A DNA stretch of 64,000 bases, taken from assembly GCA_963082875.1 (NCBI GenBank), contig OY720099.1:20441066-20505065 (forward strand), written 5' to 3'. This document shows positions 42,601 through 49,439 of this stretch, piece by piece (position 1 is the first letter of the stretch; each line of letters begins with the position of its first letter). The stretch comes from Corella eumyota (taxonomy: Eukaryota; Chordata; Ascidiacea; Phlebobranchia; Corellidae). The notes under the pieces were generated by a model, which searched no databases, was not told the origin of the DNA, and saw only the letters and a list, made by a program, of their open reading frames with translations. The position numbers and the translations under genes were made by a program.

Positions 42601-45600
42601 CGAATTAAAGTTTTATTTTGTTCAAACTTTTTAAATTTCGGTGTTTAGGATTGCCCGACGTGGCAAACTTGGTCGTCCTGGAGTTTGTGCAGCGCGAGTT
42701 GTGGACTTGGGGTTCGATCCCACACCAGGGTATGTTTGAACGGCAATGTTGGCTCAATCGGTTGCATTGGCCGCACCAGGGAACAAGAGGAATGCGGAAG
42801 TTTGGTATGTTTTAAGTGTTATGTTTAATATCATACTGATACTAATGTTTATATTTAATCTCTATTAGGAAAACTTTTGTCCTTCGTGGTCAGTGTGGGG
42901 CACTTGGGGAGGCTGCTCTGTGAGTTGCAACGGCGGTCAAAGAAGCAGAGGAAGGGTTTGTAACAACGGGGAGCGAGGACAACTCGGGTGCTTAGGTTCG
43001 AACACCGACGTAGGCATTTGCATGCAACAGGTTTGGAAGATTTTTTATTTTAAAATATCAGTGCCTAATCCAGGTCAAAGTTTTATTGATTTCAAAACAC
43101 ACTTGTTACACATTTTTGCAACGTCACCTGAAAATAAAAAAGTAATTTACTTTTTGTGCCTTAAAATCTCGTGTTTAAACCTTTTTGTTTGTTTAGCAAT
43201 GTCCACAATTCGACGACTGGGGTGCTTGGTCGTTCTGTTCCCAACCTTGTGGTGGTGGAAGTTATTACAGGAGCAGGGCTTGTACTTATGGAAGTATCGG
43301 GAGTGTGGGTTGTGACGGTGATGTGCGAGAGAGTGGAAGTTGTAACCAGCAGGCAAGTTTGTTATCTTTATATCTAATCAATTTATTCACCTTTTAACGC
43401 TATATGTTTGGATTAAAACAACTTTTAATTTTACCAGGCTTGTCCCTCGTGGTCTACTTGGGGTCAATGGACGTCCTGTAGCGAGACCTGCGGAACCGGA
43501 ATCTTCTCTCATACCAGAGTTTGTTTGAACGGCGAAATTGGCGATATTGGTTGTAACGGACCCCTTAGTGAAGAAGCAGTTTGCCAACAACCTGTAAGTT
43601 GGGATAAAACGTTTGTCTTAAAGGAATGAGGATTAAATGTTGCATTGTGTTACAGGCATGTGCCTCGTGGTCGGAGTGGAGCTCATTTGAGCGCTGCAGC
43701 GTCACCTGTGGCGGGGGAAGCACGGTTCGAACGAGAATTTGTGTAAACGGGGACATTGGGGATGCTGGGTGCGACGGGGACCCATTTGACATCATTGATT
43801 GTAACGCACAGGTAACATACAAGTGCTATAATAATGAAACATATTTTATTATTATTATTTGGTTATAACCATTATTTTAGGAATGTCCTTCTTGGAGTTC
43901 TTGGTTTTCTTGGTCGATTTGCACCCAAACATGCGGTGGGGGTCGAAGGAACCACGTTCGGGTTTGTAATAATGGGGTAAGAGGGGATTTTGGATGCCAT
44001 CTTGGGGGTGTTAGGGAGAGTGAGACCTGCAATGCTGTTGTAAGTATCGGAAACCTAAATTCTGGTGTTTTAAGTCGTCTTATGTTTTAAGTCGTCTTAT
44101 ATTTAAAATCAATGTTTAAACTCTTCAGGCTTGTGCATCATGGGCGGCGTGGGGTGATTGGTCATCGTGCAGTGTCACGTGTGCAGGTGGCAGCCAATCA
44201 CGATCAAGAGTTTGCGGAAACGAAAGTAATGACTGTGAAGGGCCCACAGAATCCACTCGGGAATGCAATTTACAGGTTTTTATTCCTACCTGGAAAATGT
44301 AAATTTATTATTTAAAAGAACGCAATTCTAATGTTTTCCAATTTTAGTCTTGTCCGTTCCTCTCCCAATGGGGCGGTTTTGGTCCCTGTACTGCCTCGTG
44401 TGGTGGAGGTTTAAGGTTCCACACCCGAAATTGCATCGGGGGCGAAGTGGGACAAGATGGGTGTGATGACATCATAAGAGAAAGTGAACCGTGTAATAAT
44501 CAGGTTTGTCCCAACTTATTTGTTGTTTAATCTATCTTATACATTTTTAAATTAATTTAATATTCAAGGCATGTCCAACCTGGAGCCAATGGAGTGAGTT
44601 CGGGTTCTGCTCCCTGACTTGTGGAAGTGGAAGAAGGGTCAGAGTTCGCTCATGCGTCAACGGAAGTGTCGGATTCGAAGGATGCGAAGGAGCAGTTGAG
44701 GAGAGCGACATTTGTAACTCTCAGGTAAAAGTTTTGGCTGTTGATGTGAACCTGGGGTTTAAATTACTGGTTTTAATTGAAAATTTTAAATCTATCAGGT
44801 TTGCCCGAGCTGGACTTTGTGGTCTGAGTTTGGTTCTTGTAGCGCCTCGTGTGGTAACGGATTCTTCTCTCGATCCCGACGTTGCGAAAACGGAAACCCT
44901 GGTGACCGCGGTTGTTTAGGTCTAGATAATGAAAGTGCTCCTTGCAACGGAGGGGTGAGTTACCTTAATATTTGTTGGTTAATATTTAATGTGATATTTC
45001 TAATTTATAAATTTAAACTTTTAATTATTTTTGTTTCAGTTATGTCCATCCTGGGAGTCGTGGGAGTCTTGGAGTGCCTGCACATCAACCTGTGGAGGAG
45101 GACGCAGGACACAAAGGAGAATTTGTTTGAACGGAGAAGTTGGAGATGAAGGATGCACAGGTCCAACTTCTGTTAGTCAGGATTGCAACACTGGGGTAAG
45201 TTGAGATCTAGTTGGAGGCAAAAACTGTTCATTAATGTTTAAATATGTATTAGAAAATATATATTGTATAAAGGCAGTGTAGCATATGATTTGATTTATG
45301 ACCCAAAACAATTTTAGGATTGTCCGTTCTGGCTTCCGTGGGGAGAATGGGCTTCTTGTTCAGTTTCATGCGGTGGAAGTGTAAGGACTCGAGAGAGAGT
45401 TTGCGCCAACGGATTTGCCGGAGATATCGGATGCTTGGGTCCGGATCAGGAATCTGGAGATTGTAACACTCAGGTTTGTACTTTATTTTGTTCAAACAAA
45501 ATTGTTGTTTAAAAGTTATCAGTTCATTACTATGTAAAAAGGATACAAAGTTTTTGTAGCATTACTTAACATGCAAATATTAATGTTCAGGACTGCCCGG

Positions 45601-48600
45601 AGTGGAGTTCTTGGGATACATGGACATCGTGCAGTGAATCGTGCGGAGGCGGGCTTCGAACTCACGAACGCGAGTGTTTGAACGGAGTTGTTGGTTTGGT
45701 TGGATGTGAGGGACCTACCAGAGAGAGGCAGGATTGTAACCAACAAGTAAGTTTGAGCATAATTTGCTTTAGTTATATATCATTCAGTGCATAAGTTTGT
45801 TTAATCATAAACACTTAAATAATTAAAAAATTGTTTTACAGTTGTGTCCAAGTTGGGGAAGATGGGGATCTTGGGGAGGATGCGGAGTTAGTTGTGGAGG
45901 CGGAACGTACACTAGAAGGCGCACCTGTCTTAACATTGAGGACAACTCGGAAGGGTTCTGCATCGGTGAATCCGTCGATCTTGGCTTTTGTAACACCCAG
46001 GTAAAATTTTATTGTTAGCATAACTTGCTACTGGACTATTTCTTGTAACATTTTCGTGGAAACATTTTAGAACTGTCCGCGTTGGATGGATTGGAGCACT
46101 TGGACAGATTGTGACGTGTCCTGTGGTGGGGGAATAAGGAGCCACACGAGGCAGTGTATCGACGGGGTTCCAGGTGATGAAGGATGTGAGGGACCGCAGC
46201 TGGAGACCGAAAATTGCAATGAACAGGTTTGCTAACAAAAAAGATTTGTTTATATTACATCTCTGTTGTAGGTGGAGTTAACACTTTTTTCGACTAATTT
46301 TCGCGTTTTACTAAATACTTGTCTTACTCTTAATAGTTGTGCCCGATCTGGGCATCCTGGAGCCAGTGGAGTACTTGTAGTTTAACTTGCGGAGGTGGAA
46401 GGACGAGGCGGAGCAGACAATGTTTGAATGGAAGACCTGGTTTGGTTGGATGTAAAGGAGAATTTGAACAAACGCAAGCTTGCAACCAACAGGTCATTAC
46501 AACGTTATTGTCATGTTAAAAAAAACAAAGTATTACCTAAAAACTGTGTACTTAAATCTTACTAAAGCCAACAGTTATTTTTTTTGTTAAAAAGATTGTG
46601 ATTAATAACTTTTTATTGGGCAATAAAAAATTAACCTTATTAAAATTTAAAAAACTTTTTTGTAATTACTTAAATTTTCGAAATAGTCTTGTGCTCGTTT
46701 CTCCACTTGGGGTCCATTTGGAGTCTGTTCCGCATCATGCAGCGGAGGATTTCAATCCCGATCCCGAGTTTGTCTGGACGGAGAGGTTGGTGATCCTGGA
46801 TGCACTGATGTCAGTGTGGACGTCCAACCCTGCAACTTCCAAGCCTGCCCAAGTTTGTTTATATTTATCTTTGATTGTTTAAACAAAATATATTTTTGCC
46901 CCTAAATTTTTACTGTCATTAAATAATTTATTTGTAAGTTCTACAACTTTAAAGCAATAATAATTTAAATTGAACAACTTTTAGCCTGTTCTCCTAACTA
47001 CGAGGATGAAGGATTACTGAACGGATTTGTTGTTTGTACGGACGGAACGAACTTAGGATCGCAATGTACTTTCGCATGCCAGCAAGACTTCCAGATCGTC
47101 GGAAGATCTTTGTTAACTTGCGTCCAGTTTACTGATGGAAGCGTCGGGTGGACGGAATCAGAGCCTCCAGTTTGCTCAGGTTTACAATTATTTAAATATT
47201 TAAACCAACTTGGTGCTAACTTTAAATATTCTTTAATAAAAATCGAGATTTTGCTACTTTTTTTAAAATTCCGTTTTTGGACACAATAAATGCTTTCATT
47301 TCCAAATTTTGAGCTAACAAAAATTACTTTATTAAACATTTTTTGACAATTTTTTCAGAGAGATGTAGTGACAGAGTTGATGTAGTGTTTGTGATTGACA
47401 GTTCATCGAGTATCGGAGTTTCGAACTTTGAAATCGTTCGAGGATTTTTGACCCAGCTTGTTATGAGACTGAGAATAGGAGAGGACGCTGCGCTGGTAAG
47501 CCAATGTTAATAAAAATAAGTGTTTAGTTGCATCACCACGATATTATGCCCATATAACATCACAACTTTTTTTTAGATTGGTGCAGTCAGATACAACAGG
47601 CTGATCGACCATCTGTGGAACCTGCGCGACTTTACAACTCGAGATCAGGTCCTTACCGAGATTGCAAACATTCCTTACGACGGGAGTGGAACCAGGACCG
47701 GGCTTGCTATTAACTATACAAGAAACTTCATGTTCTTGCCGGAAGTTGGCGCTAGACGCGGTGTTCCAAAGATCGCTGTGGTAGTAACGGACGGTAAGTC
47801 GACCACCGCCTCATATTTTAATTGCATTTATTTAATTATTGCTTAATTATAAGGATTAATAAATAAACATTAATTATTTGCTAAAAACAGCGGTGGTAAG
47901 ACCGTTGGCCTGACGTAGTACTACAGTGGGTCTTGGGTTAGATTCCTGTTGCTCCCGAGTTGTTTTCATGCTATAACTGATCAGCATTACTTATCAGGCA
48001 ATTATAATTAATAATATATAAAACTGGCAAAAACAATTCAAGACTGGGTTGGGGCAACAAATGTTACCCTGTGTTCAAGTCGTCGGTCTTAGTACTTTGT
48101 GGTTAAAAACAAAATATAATCTATTTAAACTTTAACATGATACGTAGTACAATCTAAACTTTTACCCCACAGGAAACTCCAACGATGACGTCAGTATTCC
48201 GTCAGAGCTGCTGAAAGAGGATAACACTTTAATCATCGGCATCGGAATTGGAAATGTCGACAAAGCTGAGATATTTGAAATTGCCTCCGACCCGGACAGC
48301 GACTTCGCAACGACTGTGACAAGTTTTGATTCTCTTAATTTGATCGTAAATACGATCACAGACCAAATCATGCTTTGTCAGGTAGGAAATATTCATGTAT
48401 TTGTGTTTAGGCTCGCACGTTTATTTCCTAATAACAACAATGTTTTGCAGGGTCGTGTAAATATCACGGAATGTCCCGAAGAACCGGTGATGGACGTTTT
48501 GTTTATTGTGGACAGTTCTTCCAGTATAGGAGACGAGAACTTTGAGCTAATGAGACAGTTTATCCTCAATATGATTCAAAACTTTAGGATTGGCCCTAAT

Positions 48601-49372
48601 TTTGTTCAGGTAACTCATTGACTTAATTTAAAAATAGTAATAACTATAAAATACAGTGCGTGAAACTTAATTTTTTTGTGATCAAGTACTCGATATTATT
48701 GGCAATTTTATGAATTAACTTTAGGTCGGATTTATTCGATATAATAATGTGGTGGATGAAAGGTTCCGCTTTGGTGATTTCAGTACATCTGATGACGTCA
48801 TACAAGGTGACGTAATAATAACATTAAAATAGGAGTTATTATTTGGTTAAAACTGTTTATCTGTATTTAAAATGCCAAGCTTTAATTTTTTTTAACAGCC
48901 GTCAACGATGTGGTATACTCGGGCAGTGGAACAAATACCGGTCAAGCTCTTCAGTTTGCCGCTGATAACGCGTTTAGAGCTTCCGCTGGAAGGCGTCCTG
49001 GAGTTCCTGCTGTTACAATTGTGATAACTGATGGTAAGTTGTTCAAGTATAATGTTGGATACCAGGATGTAGGATTGATGTCTGGACAATAAGTTTTTAT
49101 GATCAATATTTAAGGTTTAATGTTAAATAAATGTTAAAGGATTGTCTCAAACCGCGGTCGTGGAGCCAGCAAATGATCTTAAACGATCGAGTCAAGTCGT
49201 GGCCATTGGTATCCAGAACGCAAACGTAGACGAACTTTTGGCTATTGCGTCACAAGACGATTATGTGTTCGACGTCACTGACTTCGCCGCTTTGGACACG
49301 ACGATCGACAGTATTCGTCTTGCTGTCTGTGAGGCTGGTTTTAGTACTTTATCACTTTCTGATGAGCCATAA
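3528..49372 (+). CDS. Giant secreted trefoil/lectin/EGF/TSR/vWA/Sushi protein
   Basis: One multi-exon gene read by splicing: 164 coding exons, all phases consistent, 8,572 residues by hand count, stop TAA at 49370-49372. Domain order is signal peptide, trefoil, C-type lectin, EGF x3, trefoil, TSR x23, vWA, TSR x120, Sushi, vWA x2. Introns are GT-AG apart from one GC-AG at 43353; the shortest is 62 bp. No transmembrane or GPI-type tail is seen, so the product should be secreted. It is treated as one gene because no internal start with a signal peptide, stop or polyadenylation signal interrupts the chain. TSRs occur in matrix and guidance proteins and vWA+TSR combinations in adhesive proteins (hemicentins, apicomplexan TRAP), but I know no named protein with this order. 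A role as a structural or adhesive secreted polymer is inferred. Exon borders are given in the block entries below. Confidence 0.88.
3733..4271 (+). CDS. Trefoil (P-type) domain 1 and Gly-rich linker
   Basis: Exons 3733-3844, 3925-4013 and 4103-4271. The trefoil starts at [14 protein letters not shown] and continues with [10 protein letters not shown] and PVCF. It has the six-cysteine order with the diagnostic GCCF pair and a Cys-Phe close. Trefoil domains occur in mucus-associated secreted proteins and can bind glycans. After the domain comes a non-repetitive linker rich in Gly, Val, Pro and Asn that leads into the lectin domain. The spacing between GCCF and VCF is somewhat long for the family (insert around RLEAAGFSD). 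Confidence 0.82.
4378..4863 (+). CDS. C-type lectin domain
   Basis: A single exon of about 162 codons. It begins [16 protein letters not shown] and has the canonical cysteines: EARQTC, DDCMYV, DGIC and KYFIC. The WVGGTD and GRWVWVNGD segments match the WIGL-type core. An EPN tripeptide (YQEPNAL) is present where calcium-dependent mannose-type lectins carry EPN, and WFD stands where many have WND, so calcium-dependent sugar binding is plausible but not certain. The acceptor at 4377 is chosen over the one at 4360 because only it keeps the frame with the upstream exon. Confidence 0.88.
4968..5544 (+). CDS. Three EGF-like domains
   Basis: Exons 4968-5093, 5226-5348 and 5434-5544, each a phase 1-1 exon holding one EGF module. 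All have the pattern PCANNPCxNxGxC or close to it, then a C-x-C pair and a closing cysteine (for example [12 protein letters not shown] in the third). Hydroxylation or calcium-binding signatures are not obvious. Between the first and second there is a hydrophobic tail (GVLILLP), and the second ends in NPVIL. Phase 1-1 exons are typical for EGF modules and fit exon shuffling. Confidence 0.88.
5847..6271 (+). CDS. Linker exons and trefoil domain 2
   Basis: Exons 5847-5860 (only 14 bp), 5953-6011, 6073-6170 and 6239-6271. After a short Thr/Pro linker comes a second trefoil: [14 protein letters not shown], then [16 protein letters not shown]. This has the R-x-x-CG and GCCYD landmarks of the family more clearly than the first trefoil. 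The 14-bp microexon keeps the frame (phase 1 to 0). A short acidic linker ([10 protein letters not shown]) with one extra cysteine follows before the first TSR. Confidence 0.8.
6347..9571 (+). CDS. TSR 1-12 (first array, introns inside domains)
   Basis: Exons 6347-6480, 6566-6666, 6724-6876, 7485-7634, 7705-7863, 7933-8082, 8229-8365, 8438-8607, 8700-8866, 8993-9200 and 9304-9571. Each TSR shows the W-x-x-W start, the CSxTCG motif, an RxR strand and the later cysteines. Many introns here (after 6666, 6876, 7634, 7863, 8082 and 8866) fall in phase 2 right after the arginine strand, so one exon carries the second half of one TSR and the first half of the next. The last exon holds nearly two TSRs. 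The CxxS/TCG motif is the known O-fucose acceptor and WxxW the known C-mannose acceptor of TSRs. Confidence 0.87.
6907..7130. repeat. CATTGTTCATTG-type simple repeats in a 608-bp intron
   Basis: The intron 6877-7484 contains irregular tandem copies of CCATTGTTCATTG and GTTAGTACCATTGTTCATTG. The rest of the intron has several TGACGTCA-like motifs and no recognisable gene. Confidence 0.8.
9648..12168 (+). CDS. TSR 13-23 (end of first array)
   Basis: Exons 9648-9877, 9947-10140, 10215-10395, 10478-10676, 10756-10910, 10999-11214, 11292-11454, 11551-11699, 11772-11999 and 12075-12168. The domains show W-x-x-W, C-x-x-S/T-C-G and Arg-strand landmarks (for example [14 protein letters not shown] at the start of the 9947 exon). 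Intron positions are irregular: some cut inside CSxxC, others sit at domain borders in phase 0 or 1. TSR 13 opens [15 protein letters not shown], with a shortened WxxW segment. TSR 21 begins GPWGPWGTC without the usual Cys-Pro lead. The last exon supplies only the second half of TSR 23. Confidence 0.87.
12306..13701 (+). CDS. Linker exon and vWA domain 1
   Basis: Exons 12306-12338 (linker [11 protein letters not shown]), 12830-12960, 13104-13256, 13333-13431 and 13527-13701. The vWA fold is clear: [14 protein letters not shown] carries the DxSxS metal site, [10 protein letters not shown] the MIDAS threonine, and [13 protein letters not shown] the third metal residue. The C-terminal part ([20 protein letters not shown]) matches the final strands. 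All three MIDAS parts are kept, so divalent-metal-dependent ligand binding is expected. It separates the two TSR arrays, which differ in exon structure. Confidence 0.92.
12355..12610. repeat. TAACTAACT-type simple repeat in intron
   Basis: Within the 491-bp intron 12339-12829 there are many irregular copies of ACTAACTAACTCACA and TTAATTAACTAAC. No gene or structured RNA is apparent. Confidence 0.8.
13782..18015 (+). CDS. TSR 24-38 (start of second array, one exon per TSR)
   Basis: Exons 13782-13918, 14021-14179, 14654-14809, 14879-15031, 15283-15438, 15498-15650, 15748-15936, 16057-16212, 16279-16431, 16610-16765, 16847-17002, 17081-17236, 17375-17527, 17605-17766 and 17860-18015. From 14021 on every exon starts and ends in phase 0 and encodes one whole TSR of about 52 residues: x-C-P-x-W..W..W..CS-x-x-CG-x-G....R.R.C..G..G..GC.G......C-N-x-Q. 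Nearly every domain has several WxxW and one CxxS/TCG motif. TSR 30 (15748-15936, 189 bp) has an unusual Asp/Pro-rich insert between WxxW and the second cysteine. TSR 26 already has CGRG. Confidence 0.9.
14385..14620. repeat. 15-bp minisatellite (ACACAGGTTGACCTT) in intron
   Basis: Intron 14180-14653 holds about 14 imperfect copies of a 15-bp unit ACACAGGTTGACCTT with variants such as TATACCAGTTGACCT and TGTACAGGTTGACTT. Open frames seen in this stretch on both strands are repeat artefacts. Confidence 0.88.
18016..18856. repeat. 16-bp satellite TGATGTCATCAAGTTG filling an intron
   Basis: About 52 tandem copies start immediately at the splice donor of TSR 38 and end about 55 bases before the acceptor of TSR 39. 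Main variants are TGATGTCATTAAGTTG, TGATATCATCAAGTTG and TGATATCATAAAGTTG. Rare variants recur 272 bp apart (18261 and 18533) and 288 bp apart (18421 and 18709), so a block of 17-18 units was itself duplicated. The unit contains TGATGTCA, one base away from the CRE palindrome TGACGTCA. Confidence 0.95.
18911..22819 (+). CDS. TSR 39-51 (second array)
   Basis: Exons 18911-19066, 19150-19305, 19405-19560, 20143-20298, 20424-20579, 20763-20918, 20990-21145, 21227-21382, 21479-21634, 21860-22018, 22090-22245, 22323-22478 and 22664-22819. Twelve of the thirteen are exactly 156 bp; 21860-22018 is 159. All are phase 0-0. Codon choice at the CSA step is strikingly uniform (TGTAGCGCC in TSR 40, 46, 47 and 50). 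TSR 44 has [16 protein letters not shown], where proline precedes the cysteine of the O-fucose motif, so that site is lost. Confidence 0.9.
19770..20005. repeat. Degenerate GACCTTGAACTTGACATTCAAGG repeat in intron
   Basis: Intron 19561-20142 has five or six imperfect copies of a unit built on AAGATGACCTTGAACTTGAC followed by ATTCAAGGTTAAAATTTT. Copies vary between about 36 and 60 bp. The core CCTTGAnnTTnAcATTCAAGG is partly palindromic. Confidence 0.75.
22901..28483 (+). CDS. TSR 52-74 (five-domain super-repeat, first half)
   Basis: Exons 22901-23047, 23176-23334, 23412-23567, 23647-23802, 23919-24077, 24169-24315, 24431-24583, 24665-24817, 24892-25047, 25135-25290, 25359-25514, 25723-25878, 25942-26097, 26162-26311, 26388-26537, 26614-26769, 26865-27014, 27098-27253, 27328-27474, 27588-27743, 27809-27961, 28106-28261 and 28328-28483. 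Every fifth exon (22901, 24169, 25359, 26614, 27809) has CGRG at the second-third cysteine step and ends in C-I-R/Q-G. The exon after each of these starts with C-P/A-F-W. The other three positions usually have CGGG, CGSG or CGTG and end in C-N-x-x. All exons are phase 0-0. Confidence 0.9.
28556..31614 (+). CDS. TSR 75-87 (irregular middle; includes a two-TSR exon)
   Basis: Exons 28556-28867 (two TSRs, 312 bp), 29034-29177, 29299-29454, 29552-29707, 29801-29941, 30044-30199, 30276-30416, 30521-30676, 30769-30915, 30989-31144, 31234-31389 and 31456-31614. The first exon is exactly twice 156 bp, joined at CNAQ-ACPSW, the place where neighbouring exons have an intron. The five-step rhythm slips here: the nearest CGRG-like exon is 29801 (CGIG, ending CVEG, only 141 bp). 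Short exons 29034 (144), 29801 and 30276 (141) lack part of the C-terminal loop. Confidence 0.88.
31691..38256 (+). CDS. TSR 88-112 (five-domain super-repeat, second half)
   Basis: Exons 31691-31846, 32024-32179, 32252-32407, 32624-32779, 33162-33317, 33435-33590, 33658-33813, 33881-34036, 34139-34294, 34371-34526, 34599-34754, 34824-34979, 35066-35221, 35346-35501, 35570-35725, 35820-35963, 36080-36232, 36327-36482, 36564-36719, 36818-36976, 37165-37320, 37404-37559, 37636-37791, 37852-38007 and 38101-38256. CGRG exons are 31691, 33435, 34599, 35820 and 37165, again every fifth. They end CVQG, CVRG, CIEG, CVEN and CQQG. The following exon starts with PY-F, AFF, PFF, PFW or AFY. Most exons are 156 bp. 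TSR 93 (SFDAWSSW) and several others replace the first WxxW tryptophan by Phe. Confidence 0.9.
32965..33016. repeat. AATAATAGTAGTAA microsatellite in intron
   Basis: Intron 32780-33161 contains about 45 bp of AAT/AGT triplet repeats. The rest of this 382-bp intron is AT-rich with nothing recognisable. Confidence 0.85.
38408..41937 (+). CDS. TSR 113-125 (second array; ends in a two-TSR exon)
   Basis: Exons 38408-38551, 39019-39174, 39468-39623, 39696-39851, 39926-40081, 40151-40306, 40384-40539, 40611-40766, 40881-41036, 41160-41306, 41381-41536 and 41632-41937 (two TSRs, 306 bp). CGRG exons are 38408 (ends CIRG) and 40151 (ends CITG), the last two of the five-step series. The exon 41632-41937 joins its two TSRs through [13 protein letters not shown] without an intron. 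The exon 40881-41036 is followed by a triplicated splice donor. The introns 38552-39018 and 39175-39467 are longer than usual and hold nothing recognisable. Confidence 0.89.
41022..41109 (+). repeat. 29-bp tandem triplication of a splice donor
   Basis: The last four codons of a TSR exon with its donor (TTTGTAATACTCACGTAAGT and nine more bases) occur three times in a row with period 29; the third copy has CATGTAAG. Only the first donor, after base 41036, keeps the TSR open. The next reads [10 protein letters not shown] and then stops. Confidence 0.9.
41938..42369. other. 432-bp AT-rich intron
   Basis: This intron has very low GC and many TTTACTTTTA and ATTTATT runs. It contains an open frame at 41951-42148, but the frame is low-complexity Phe/Leu/Asn-rich and has no splice logic. 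I see no gene in it. Confidence 0.75.
42370..46852 (+). CDS. TSR 126-143 (end of second array)
   Basis: Exons 42370-42525, 42649-42804, 42869-43030, 43197-43352, 43438-43593, 43656-43811, 43881-44039, 44129-44275, 44348-44503, 44569-44724, 44799-44954, 45040-45195, 45318-45473, 45591-45746, 45842-46000, 46071-46226, 46337-46492 and 46687-46852. Mostly 156 bp and phase 0-0; the last exon ends in phase 1 to join the Sushi exon and finishes FQACP. The intron after 43352 starts with GC (CAG|GCAAGT), a GC-AG intron. The CGRG rhythm is absent here. In 42869 the usual x-C-P start is expanded to ENFCPSW. Confidence 0.9.
46985..47179 (+). CDS. Sushi (CCP) domain
   Basis: One phase 1-1 exon of 65 codons. 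Cysteines run [35 protein letters not shown] and then [10 protein letters not shown]. This four-cysteine core with a C-terminal W-x-x-x-x-P-x-C is the standard complement-control-protein module. An extra pair (VVC and FAC) gives six cysteines, one more disulphide than usual. It links the TSR array to the C-terminal vWA pair. Confidence 0.85.
47359..48381 (+). CDS. vWA domain 2
   Basis: Exons 47359-47495, 47577-47793 and 48173-48381. [14 protein letters not shown] carries the DxSxS site, [10 protein letters not shown] the MIDAS threonine and [13 protein letters not shown] the third site. [18 protein letters not shown] matches the late strands, and it ends MLCQ. All metal-site parts are intact. 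It resembles vWA 1 closely, including GTRTG, so the vWA domains of this gene probably derive from each other. Intron 47794-48172 carries a SINE. Confidence 0.92.
47890..48103 (+). mobile_element. tRNA-derived SINE with 8-bp target duplication
   Basis: The insert starts GCGGTGGTAAGACCGTTGGC and continues to GGGTCTTGGGTTAGATTCC, where GGTTAGATTCC differs by one base from the pol III box B consensus GGTTCGANTCC. The A-box side is degenerate. A non-tRNA tail follows, with GGTTGGGGCAACAAATGTTACC. It is flanked by TAAAAACA at 47882-47889 and 48104-48111, which fits a short target-site duplication. It lies in sense orientation in an intron of the giant gene. Confidence 0.6.
48451..49372 (+). CDS. 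vWA domain 3 and C-terminus
   Basis: Exons 48451-48609, 48725-48806, 48899-49033 and 49140-49372. [14 protein letters not shown], then [10 protein letters not shown] and [12 protein letters not shown] give a complete MIDAS. The late strands read [18 protein letters not shown]. After the domain only a short tail remains ([14 protein letters not shown]) before TAA, with no membrane segment, which supports secretion. Its second exon is shorter (82 bp) than the equivalent in vWA 1 because an additional intron splits it. Confidence 0.92.
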
Positions 49373-49419
49373 CTTTTGTTCTGAATGTAAATATAGTTGT
49401 AAATACGCAGGTGCTTTTT

Positions 49420-49425
49420 AATAAA
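49420..49425 (+). terminator. Polyadenylation signal AATAAA of the giant gene
   Basis: AATAAA lies 48 bases after the stop codon, followed by a T- and TG-containing stretch. This gives a very short 3' UTR, typical of compact tunicate genes. Confidence 0.75.
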
Positions 49426-49439
49426 TGGTGATTATTATT

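Noticed and set aside
3528-49372. Splitting the locus into several TSR genes
   Set aside because: Phases join without a break from the signal peptide to the final stop, and I see no internal signal peptide, stop with polyadenylation site or promoter-like gap.
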